64,000 nt of DNA. Source: Typhlomys cinereus (lineage: Eukaryota; Chordata; Mammalia; Rodentia; Platacanthomyidae). The stretch covers positions 3,739,020-3,803,019 of the forward strand of contig JALPQD010000005.1 in the NCBI GenBank assembly GCA_023101885.1. Direction: 5' to 3'. The notes under the pieces were generated by a model that saw only the letters and a list, made by a program, of their open reading frames with translations, was not told the origin of the DNA and ran no database searches. Each line of letters opens with the position of its first letter. Position 1 is the first letter of the stretch. This document shows, one piece after another, positions 55,390 to 64,000 of the stretch. A program made the translations under genes and the position numbers.

Positions 55390-55590
55390 TCACGAACCTC
55401 ACGGCCCAATCCCCCGTCTCCCTCCTCCCCCCCCCTCCTCCTTCCCTTCCTTCCGCCCCTCCCTCGCCTCCTCCTCCCCGACTCCCTCCAGAATAACGCA
55501 CCTCCCTCCCTCCCGCCCGCCCGCCCGCCCCTCCCTGTACTCCTCCGGCCCCTTCCTCCGTCATTCCTTCCCCTCTCGCTTCCCCTGAAG
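55390..55590. repeat. Pyrimidine-rich (CCT/CCCT) tract following the purine tract
   Basis: The + strand is dominated by C and T (CCTCCTCCCC, CCGCCCGCCCGCCC) about 175 bases after the purine tract ends, so the two blocks are loosely complementary in the same strand. Confidence 0.85.
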
Positions 55591-56827
55591 GACAATGCGT
55601 CCCTTAATGAAGGAAATGGCAAGCAAGTAGTCTCCCCCCCAAAGTATACCAGCCCATATTAACTGTCCTTGGTCCCACCATGAACCCCACCGAGGCACCC
55701 AGTCCTCAAGTGGATATTTGAGGAAGGAAGGGACTACTGCTGGCCAAGTGACAGGACAGCGTTGGGGAGGACCAGGGGACCTCATCCTTGCATCCTTCAG
55801 GAAGGAAGACAGAACCATGGATGGGGCACACAGAGAGTTGTGGCTGGGGGGTCGTGGAGGGACAGGGAGCCAGTGCTGACGGCCCTGTCTATTGCTGGAA
55901 GGAAAATGTATCTCTGTGTGAATACTAAACAGAAGACAGGAGCAAAGACAAGCAGGAGCTGGAGACGGGAGGGGTCTGCATAAGAAGACGCTGTCTGGGT
56001 TCTAACACTCATTCTATACACAGACACTGAGGACCACCTGACCAGCAAGCCTTCACCCCGGTCCTCGGTCCAGCTGCTCAGTGGAATGTGCTCTTCTTCC
56101 CCGCGTGTAAGCCTGTGCGCTCTATGGTTTCTCGCTCAGCCTCCCTGCTCTGATATGTTCTTCTGCTTCCACTGAGAGTTCTAGAATGATGTTTTTTCTC
56201 TCTCATAGGCTCCTACAACTGCGTCTTCCATGAAGTTTCCCAGCTGCATTAAGTGCCTCTTCAGGATGTCACAGCAGGCTGTCTAGTTGACTTCCCTCTT
56301 TTCTTCTTTCCTCGCCTCCCTTCTTCGTTCCTTCACACTTATCGTAGGTATGGACACAGAAGACTGTGTGTCTGCTCAGACACGGAGGTGCTCCCAATGG
56401 AAGGGAACTTACCTGCTTCCCTAACATTCCCTAGATTCAGGTGTTGTAGGTGGGTGGAATGGGGAGGGACCGATAGGATAGAAGCCTGAAATGGTTCCTC
56501 AAGTCTTTTCTTACTGAGAAGCCAGGATTCTGGCTGACCAGGCTTTTACATGTAAGGACATAGGACAGTTCTTATCCATATAAACCAAAAGACTAATTAT
56601 AGCTTTCATGAGCTACACAGTAAGTCGGCACATTCTTGTGGCCAGGATCAGACGACAACAGCAATTCCTGGGGCTGTGACAGGCTCTGGAAATCCATCTG
56701 ACGACAGAGATGACGCTGGGGTGACCCCCCTCATGACACACTTCTTTCCTTTCCAATCTTGACATCCAAAATACCCACCGGCTAACGGGTCCCAGGCTGC
56801 TCTTGGCAGTGCCTGGGGTCCCATGTT

Positions 56828-57490
56828 CTTTTTTTTTTTATTTATTTTTTATTTTTTATTTTTCCTTTTTTTTATTAAAAATTTAATTATACATTTTAAA
56901 ATTTTTTACCAGTTCCCTCCCTCCCCCCTCCTCCCCCTGAACCCCCTCCTCTCCCTCCCCTTCCCCCAGTGCCTCCCCCCCAATTCCCAGAGAGTCCTTT
57001 ATTGTGTACGCCTAACTCTCCACTGGGTCCTCCTCTCCGATGACATATAAGGACCCAGTGGCATTTCCATAAGCCCTTTCTCTTGTTCCCCTTAAGCATA
57101 AGATCACTACTATGGCTGTCAATCCCTTGCCTCCAGGGGTCTCGGTGCCCTTAACAGATGCTAGACTTTATGAGGGCAACAGTGCACTGGACATTGCGCA
57201 GGGCATGCAAAGTCCCATTATGATTGCTTTGGCCCCAACTATTGTTGAGAATCTTGCAAATCGTTGCTCCTCCCATCCTTTTGCTCTTACAATCTTACCG
57301 CCCCCTCTTCCGCAAATGTCCCTGAGCTCCAGGATGGGGAGAGATTAGGCTGGCCTAGTTCTATGTGATTGATATAGAGTCTCTGAAGTTCTGGATTGTG
57401 GTTTGTTGATTTTCTTTTGCAGTTTTGCTGCTCCTGCAATTCCCTTCACTCCATTCTGCTGGGCACTGTATGTCACCCCCTGGCCAGAGA
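56828..57490 (-). mobile_element. L1-like 3' end, antisense
   Basis: A T/A-rich block at 56828-56915 (complement of an A-tail region) is followed by a long C/T-rich block (CCTCCTCCCCCTGAACCCCC), the complement of the L1 3'UTR G-rich tract, then further 3'UTR-like sequence to about 57490. No reverse-transcriptase frame is present, so it is 5'-truncated. Confidence 0.55.
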
Positions 57491-58507
57491 CAAAAAGCTG
57501 TTTGGGATCTCATGTTCTGTGAACCTCTTACTCTAGTCAGGGAAGAGGGGTTCAGCCCACAAGCGCTAACTCTGAGGGGTCTGGCTCAGCCCAGGAGGTG
57601 CTGAATCTCTTAACTGAATTTTCCCAGCGTCCCAGTCCCGCCTCTGCTTTCCACTAAGGTCTCTCCAGCAAAAACAAGCCCTTGGCTGGGATCCAAGCTC
57701 CAGGGTCTGCTGGGAAAGAGGGTCCTGGGACATAGCCTCCATCAGGCATGTGAAGGACCGACACCAGATCCCCACGGCTCCCAGATGCCAAAGGAATGCA
57801 AAAGAAGCTGTGCCAGCGAGCTAGGCTTTTTCTTTTCTTGTTCTGAGACGCCTGGAGGAATGAATGAGCAACTAGTACCCACCAAGTGGAGGGGCTAAGT
57901 CATTTGGATGACACTTTCCACACTGATCTGCCCCATTACCAAGGCAACCCAGCCCATCATCACTGCAGAGCATGTCGTTCACGCCCAAGCTCTCCAGGTA
58001 ACTCAGAACCAAGGATCGGCTACAGGGAAAACACGTGAGACCACCTTTCCTCCACAACCTCCATCACAGAAGGGCAGTTTCAGATGAAAACAAGACCCAG
58101 GGACCTGACAATGAGACACCTCAGGCTGAAATGTGGATTCAAGGGGTGGGATCTGAATCTTCCCTGGGGGAAAAGACGACAGGATAAAATGCAAAATAAA
58201 ATGCAACACAATCCACGATCTTCCCACTACTTCCCAGCACATAGCAGCCTGACTTCAGTGCGGGGAAAGTCTGCGCTTCCGATTCACTGCCTTCTAACCG
58301 CGACTGTCCATGCATGAGAGCACTGGCGGTTAGTCAAAACTGACCGACCTCTTCATCCAGAGTCTACGCCCTGCACTCTGTGTACGCTCTTAAGGACACT
58401 GAACTATGTCACCGCTCCGTAGTTCTTATCGCTTAGGTTTCGCCAATACAATAACCCTGGCCTTGATCAGGAGTAGATGACAATATGATCACAAGTTTCA
58501 GCTGCCT

Positions 58508-58530
58508 TCTCTCTCTCTCTCTGTCTTTCA

Positions 58531-58561
<31 letters not shown>

Positions 58562-58566
58562 TTCAT

Positions 58567-58597
<31 letters not shown>

Positions 58598-58598
58598 C
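58508..58598. repeat. (CT)n followed by (CA)n
   Basis: Two (CTCT)n blocks at 58508-58560 are separated by TGTCTTTCATC copies and followed by (CA)n at about 58569-58598. Confidence 0.92.
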
Positions 58599-60329
58599 CC
58601 AATCAATGATTAGGGATGAAGGGGCCAGAGAGACGTGCATCATAGCCACCCTGACATTGGTCCTATCATACTTCTTACCAAATCTGAAGCTTGCTAGGGA
58701 CCTAATGTGGGGGTTCTTCCACCCTTGTCCCTGTTGCCCTCCCCCTTTCCATTCCTGGTTGTGTCACAGCTCTATTTATGGATGCTTCTCCCTCTACCCA
58801 GAATGTCCTAAGGATAACTCCTCTTAACTCTTCCAGAATCAGCAGAGACCCATTCTCCCCAGAGAATTCCAGCTCGGACCACAGTAGGCACGTGCCTCTG
58901 GGGGAGCCCTGGCACTCTCTACCAAATCACTGAGAAATGATGTTTTCTTTCAACCAGTCAAAAAAAAAAAAAAAAAAGAAAACCCAACCCTGTATGACGT
59001 CCTCCACACATTGTAGTGAGTCTTCCAAATGGACCAAGACCTTCCCTGGGATGAGGACTGACTCTCACCCACTGGGACCACAGCACCTGGCAAAGACCGG
59101 ACACAACCAAGGTGCCACAATCAATGACTGTTTAACTGACTGAGGATGCAAGAGGAACGGCCAGCAGACACCTGCATCTCGTGGCATGTGGACAGCAGCC
59201 GGGGAGCCCCACTGTTGCTTGCTGAGTCTCCTGTGAACCTTCTGCTCTAAGGACCTGGCCCACAGGCTTCTGTCTGTGTCAGTGCCTGTTCCACCTTGGA
59301 ACTCTTAGGTTGGTTGCTCCCCTACACTGGAATGACTTCACCATCCCATCATCTCCTTTGTCCATCCAAGTCCTGGGTTACTAAGAAAAAATTTTAAAGC
59401 GTTATCTGTTCTAAAACACAACAAACCCCGAACGGTCTCACAGCCTCTCTGAAATCTCTCCTAAAAACGGGCTCACTGCTCTGTCCCAACTGGATCGCAT
59501 AACAAGGTATTAATACATACGACAGCATCTTGCTCCAGGGCTGTAACTCGGCATTATAGAAAGAAAATTAGGCTCACGATGAGTAACTCTCATTCCCCTT
59601 CTGGCTTCTCATTAAATGATTCCGGGTGGGTTGTTTCTATGAGTCTCAGTTTCTCCGCTATGTTACCCTGCTCAATTCAGGGGCTCTGTTTTGAGGTTCT
59701 TGGGAGACAAAGCATGAAAGGCTGAGCTGTTGGGAAGTCTCCTGCAGAGGTAACCAGACGATGCTATGATCTAGCATTCTTATGCAAGTCTTTCAACTCA
59801 AGAATGGTGCCTCAACTGTAACGCTGAGACCGACCCTAACAATGTTTAACACTCCGCCTAAAAGGGCTTATGCATGGACAGTGTGATATTCAATGTTCAG
59901 GGACTGAATGTGCTCTGTTGGTAAGCTGCTTTCCATTGCATGGGTTTAAGGAAAATACAACATTTTTTTGCCCCAGACCAAAGACTCACTGGTCTTTTAT
60001 GAAATGACTATCTAGTGTGAACTCCTTTAGGATGTTAAAATTGCAAACACAACTTGGCTAGACCATCTCATGTCTGACCTTATATATTAATTAAGGTCAG
60101 CAATGTATACACAACCTGATCCTTCTTACTGATCTAGCCTCCCATTTAACTCCTTCCCAGGGTCTTTGGACACGAGTCCATCTGCTAAATTCTCCAAGAC
60201 TTCTACAATAAGATCTTATTCCCGGAGTGTACCAGTGCGATCAGTCTCCCATGCAACGAAGGAACTTTTATATTTTTAGTTTTCTTCCCATACAACCGAC
60301 ACTATTAATAACACCCTACTTTCTCCAGA

Positions 60330-60640
60330 GATGATATGGATTAGACCAAATGGAAAGTTACCATGGTTACCGCAGTGTTATTTTGGGTATGAGAAATCCA
60401 TGCCAAGAGGAGCAGCATACATGGTCAAGAACGGGAGCTGCATTTCCGCTTTTTGTCATCAGGCAATCAATCCCAATTTAATTTTGAAACTCAAACTGCA
60501 AGGGAAACTAATTATGAGCAGCAAGACCTGAAACCCCTAATTAAAGTGGGAGTCAATAACATGGCTCTGCATTATCATCAGAGCAACGCAAGCTCGAGGA
60601 AGGAATAAGTAAGCAGATTTCCTGCCCAGGTAACTATCTA
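60330..60640. promoter_or_regulatory. Candidate conserved noncoding element
   Basis: A repeat-free segment contains TAATTA at 60509-60514 and 60538-60543, an ATCAATCCCAATTTAATTTT stretch and CATCAG/ATCATCAG motifs. It resembles vertebrate enhancers by motif density and lack of repeats. A short open frame across it has no recognisable product. Confidence 0.28.
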
Positions 60641-60741
60641 GGCAAAACAAAACAGGAAATTCATTTGGATGGAGCAGCTGGGGGGGGCGTTCAGGTGAGA
60701 GACTGAAGGCTCACCACTTTCTGTGCATTATGAAAAACTTC

Positions 60742-61110
60742 AGCAGAGATATGGCTCAGTGGTTAAAGACTTCACCTCACAAGCGAAAGGACCAGAGTTC
60801 GGATCCTCAGATACCATGTAGAAAATGGCGGGCAGACATGGTGGCAATCTGTGATTCTGACTCTGGAGGCAGAGCGTAGGGAACTTCATAGTAAACTCAG
60901 GAGGACGAAAAGCAATGCAGGATGATCCCCAATGTCACCCTTGGGCCTTCACAGGTGCGCACGTGTGCGCGCACACATACACACACACAAACACACACGC
61001 ACGCTCAAGTGCCTCTTGTACACATGCCTGAACACACACACACGTAAACACACATATGCACACTCCACCCAATGCACTCATACATGAAAAGAAAAAATAA
61101 TAAAATAAAT
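60742..61110 (+). mobile_element. tRNA-headed, CA-tailed SINE, sense
   Basis: GCAGAGATATGGCTCAGTGG (A-box region), GAGTTCGGATCC (B box), the body TGACTCTGGAGGCAGAGCG, then a long degenerate CA/CGCA tail and AATAATAAAATAAATTAAAA. Confidence 0.8.
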
Positions 61111-62683
61111 TAAAAGTCAAGAGAACTGGGGGTGGGAGGGGAAGTCTAGGCAGAAGGAGGATATATATGTGTGTGTGTGTATCTATTTTACCAACAGGCA
61201 TCCACCAAGGGTGGCCACAGCGGTCGAGACAGGATCAACTCAAGGACCAATGGTCCAAATGAACCCATTATGTAGCCCTTTCTGAGCGGCCACGAGACCG
61301 CCATGCAGAATCTCACCACTCAGACTCAGACAGTCATGAGTTGATTCCTCGCACATGGGTCTGAACTGACAGAAACTGGTAAATGGACGGATGCGTGTTA
61401 GATGCAGAATCAGAGGGAGAATCTGCTGCCAGTCCCTGGAGTGCATGCGTCCCCTTGGGACCTCCCGGTCCATCTCCGACAGCTCTAAAATACTGTTAAT
61501 GGCATGGGTCTTCTACCCAACTCTAGAGCAATCCATACACACGCCAGATACCACAGGGTCCTCTAGTCACCCCCCCCCCCGGGGTCCAGGATCGCACATG
61601 GACTATCGGCTCACATCCTTCTCCAAATATCTTGACAAAGAGGCACAACAATGAACGAGCTGAACGGCCAGCAGGTCGCTGTGGACACCCTCACTGGGCG
61701 GCACGGTAAGAGGAAGCCCACCCTGCGCTCATTCAGTGTGAACTTTTCGACAGCTGGGTCTCTCTCCCCGTGAAGGGTCATTTTCCCAAGGTTCTGTTTT
61801 GTTTATGGTTTTGTTGAGCATTACTGAGAAAGACAAGCAGTGTAGCCCGGCTGTAGCTTTTCAGTCCCTTGAGAGAGGGATCTCTGCTTCAGGGGTGTGG
61901 GGGGGAGTGGGAGAGGAGAATTTCCTGAGAGCTTAGTCTCTAGTTTCCCAGGAATAAATGAGGCTCATGATCACTCTGGGGGGCTTGGGACTTTCTCTCT
62001 CTCTCTCTCTCTCAACAGACAAATCTCCAGATTGGTGAAAAGCTGATGTTGCTACTAATTCTCGGTGCATATCATACTCAGGCAACACAGAACGCAAATC
62101 TTGAATTGGTCAGATCAGGTTCACTGAATATTTTTATCGAAATGGTGTATTGACATGTTATGCAAAGCCGTGTTGCTGGTGTCTCTTTGGATCACTAAAG
62201 AGAAACATAGTTCTGAACCCTGAAGGGAGCCGGCTGTAATTTGATAGGAGATACTTTGTGGTTTCTGTTCATTACATACATTACCGGCATACAACAGACC
62301 ACGAGGTTAAACAGGGCAAGGGGCTCAGCCACCTCATGTCATTCTAATTGTGGAAAGAGATCAAGGAAAAAAATCAAAACAAAACCCAGAAAACAGCCTT
62401 GCCACATCTCACTACTTTGTTACAAAATTTCAGCCCAAGGAGACTGAAAGTGTCACAAACAAGACCGCTTCCTCTCAAACTCAAGAAAAGGGAGCCTTCC
62501 TGTGCGGCTGGCTCCACTTCCACAGTGAGTAGACAGGCAGGGGCTCAGGAAGATCTGGTGGGCAGAGAAAGCAGAATTTATACAGCCAGCAAGCTGCCAA
62601 CTTTCTCCGGAGTTCTTTAGGGTGTCTTCAGGTGCCCCCCCCCAAAGAATTAGAGATGTACTGAGTCACTAAACCACACCTAC

Positions 62684-62767
62684 CTTGACTCCCAGGAAAG
62701 ACTTGCGCTGATAGAAGCAGCACAGGGCCGCGGAGAGGGCGTGGAAAACACTGCATTCCTTAGGCAT
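62684..62767 (-). CDS. Bcar3: Bcar3 alternative first coding exon (short isoform), candidate
   Basis: On the - strand an ATG at 62767 with A at -3 opens 28 codons, MPKECSVFHALSAALCCFYQ then RKSFLGVK, ending exactly at a GTAGGT donor (phase 0). The next exon, at 39619-39747, begins in phase 0 with FSKERH. Joining this exon to the nine downstream exons gives 2,199 bases: 732 codons and a stop, with no interruption. BCAR3 and its relative SH2D3C both have isoforms that differ in the first exon, so this fits. The peptide has no known domain; the LCC cysteine pair is a possible lipidation site (inference only). The 5'UTR and transcription start are not defined. Confidence 0.68.
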
Positions 62768-64000
62768 CTTCCAGTCTTCAGCCCCCCTCAACACGAGCCT
62801 TCATTCAGGGTTAAAAAGAAGGGGGACACTGGACCTGGACCGTAGAGCTCTAGTCCCGCCAAGCCGCTTCCGTCTGCAGCCAGCCGCCAAGAGAGTGAGT
62901 CGGTTCCTTCTCCCAGGCCAGCCGGGGACTTTTCCCTCTGCTGAAGCCAATACGATCCACTCGCTCAATTCTGTCTCGCTGGACACCAGCCTGCCATGCA
63001 CGCGATGCCAGAAATTCTCATGTGACCAGACTTGCTTTCTGATGAAATTCTAACCGGAGGCCTTGAGCTTTAGCTTTTAGCTGTCCCCTAATTCAGAGGC
63101 CTGGAAGAAATCGTTCTTCAACCCCCGCCCCCTACCCACACCTCTTAGGCAGCCATCCTTTCGGAGGGCTGAGGTATGTACCACACGATCTGCTCCTAGT
63201 GGCTCGGTCTGTTTGCTCGCGCCCTGCAGGGCAAGGTGTGCACATCCCACCCCGTGTGCGAGACAGAGGCTCCTTTGAGGAAAGGTGCCTGAAAGGGACC
63301 AGGGTGTGACTTTTCCCCGGGGGCAATCCTAGAAGTCCCTAAGAAAGAAACCAAGCGAAGACCCTTGGTCTCTATGTCCACCTCTGGAGTTGTTTATCTT
63401 TAATTAGGATGCTCCTGGCAGGCAGTGTGCAAGCTGATAAAGCTGGAGGAGCCAAGCAATATTGCCTTTTGGTGTTTAATTAGCAAGTCTGTGGGCAAAC
63501 ACCCGTCCGCATCTGACGGTGCAGCCTGCTGGAAGGGAGACCATGTACTACTCCCTTCTGATCCAGCTGTCTGGCCTCCTCTCTTTTTGTAAGTCCTTCA
63601 CTTTAATTACCCTTCTTCACTACAGCGGCCCACGCTGCCCACCCTTCCTTCAGCCCGCGAATCTTGGGCTACATACAGGCAGGCAGGGTCTTCCCAGAGT
63701 CCCCTGAGGAAAAGGGCCTTTTTCCCCCTAACCAAGAGCTGGGGGACACCTGAAGGGAAAAGCATCTGTTCCCCTTGTTTGTTCCAGAAACAGTGGACGC
63801 TGAACCCTTCTGCAGTGTTTGCTTTTTTAAACCAAACCCAGGTTTTGGCCTGTAGTGCTTCCTCTCCTGCCGTTCCAAATGTTAACTCTCAGTGGCTGCG
63901 GCCATTGAAAAGTGGAATGTGACCCGAAGCTTTCTAAAACCTCTCACAAGCAGAAACTTGCAAGGAGAGGCAAACAGAACCTATTCATTCCAGAAAGGAA
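62768..64000 (-). other. Bcar3: Upstream region of the alternative Bcar3 exon
   Basis: Immediately upstream (on the - strand) of the 62.7 kb ATG, the sequence is moderately GC-rich to about 63.0 kb with scattered CpGs but no clear island. No TATA box was recognised. The start site of a short transcript would be expected here. A candidate conserved element lies at 63370-63540. No SINE was seen in this stretch. Confidence 0.5.
63370..63540. promoter_or_regulatory. Candidate conserved noncoding element near the alternative exon
   Basis: Two TAATTA cores (63401-63406 and 63477-63482) lie 76 bases apart with GATAA-type motifs (CTGATAAAGC near 63434) between them. The segment is free of repeats and lies about 0.6-0.8 kb upstream of the candidate first exon, so it could act as a promoter-proximal enhancer. 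Confidence 0.28.

Larger units (their letters stand above)
51895..57500 (-). other. Bcar3: Bcar3 large 5' intron, part 3 (L1, LTR, purine tract)
   Basis: Features: L1 3'-end sequence (51895-52370 and 56828-57490, both antisense), a solo LTR (52741-53187), a B3-like SINE fragment (53938-54060), and a purine tract followed by a pyrimidine-rich stretch (54949-55570). Parts at 53.2-53.9, 54.1-54.9 and 55.6-56.8 kb look unique. No exon was recognised. Confidence 0.7.
57501..62683 (-). other. Bcar3: Bcar3 large 5' intron, part 4 (mostly single-copy)
   Basis: Apart from simple repeats (58508-58598) and one SINE (60742-61110), this stretch is mostly unique. It includes a candidate conserved element at 60330-60640 and a T/C-rich patch near 61997-62015. 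No exon was recognised before 62684. Confidence 0.7.

Noticed and set aside
1..64000. tRNA genes suggested by many A-box and B-box motifs
   Set aside because: Every instance seen is a SINE head: none folds into a complete cloverleaf with an intact acceptor stem, and all continue into SINE bodies.

Overview
This window is vertebrate nuclear DNA, almost certainly from a rodent. Coding sequence sits in short exons with GT-AG introns, and the spaces between are filled with B1-like SINEs, composite tRNA/B1 SINEs (B4-like), tRNA-headed SINEs with B2-like heads, MaLR-like LTRs, L1 3' ends and many (CA)n tracts. The commonest SINE, about 20 copies, has a B2-like tRNA head (A box TGGCTCAGGGGTTAAG, B box GTTCGGATCC) but a longer body than mouse or rat B2, about 240-290 bp, ending in (CA)n and AATAAATAAA. 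That points to a myomorph rodent other than mouse or rat; a jerboa or jumping mouse is possible, but this is a weak inference. No bacterial operon, CRISPR array, phage or plasmid feature is present.

Two protein genes lie tail to tail. At 1-7.5 kb on the + strand is the 3' end of Fnbp1l (Toca-1, an F-BAR/HR1/SH3 protein linking Cdc42 to N-WASP): the end of the HR1 domain, a linker exon, an acidic exon that begins the SH3 domain, the main SH3 exon with two alternative C-termini, and a 3'UTR of about 2.2 kb. The acidic/SH3 exon lacks one T relative to the expected frame, so the sequence as given would lose the SH3 domain. This could be an assembly error.

From about 17 kb to the end of the window, on the - strand, lies Bcar3 (NSP2/AND-34, an SH2 protein with a Cdc25-homology domain that binds p130Cas/BCAR1). 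Nine consecutive exons, from the one just before the SH2 core (39.7 kb) to the stop codon (17.3 kb), all join in matching phase. Far upstream at 62.7 kb is a 28-codon exon with its own ATG and a phase-0 GT donor. Joined to the other nine it gives an intact 732-codon reading frame, and I read it as an alternative first coding exon of a short isoform. The exons for the longer N-terminus were not found and presumably lie beyond 64 kb.

The intergenic gap (about 7.5-16.9 kb) and the Bcar3 introns are mostly transposon debris. Points of interest are a doubly hit SINE insertion site (40.2-40.7 kb), a SINE nested in an LTR (11.2 kb), a solo LTR with a 5-bp target duplication (25.8 kb), a long purine tract followed by a pyrimidine-rich stretch (54.9-55.6 kb), long Z-DNA-type alternating tracts, a 10-bp minisatellite (34.7 kb), and four AT-rich, repeat-free stretches with homeodomain-type motifs that may be conserved enhancers. 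The two genes are convergent and not co-transcribed. Both encode adaptor-type proteins acting in actin and adhesion signalling, but nothing in the sequence shows a joint function.
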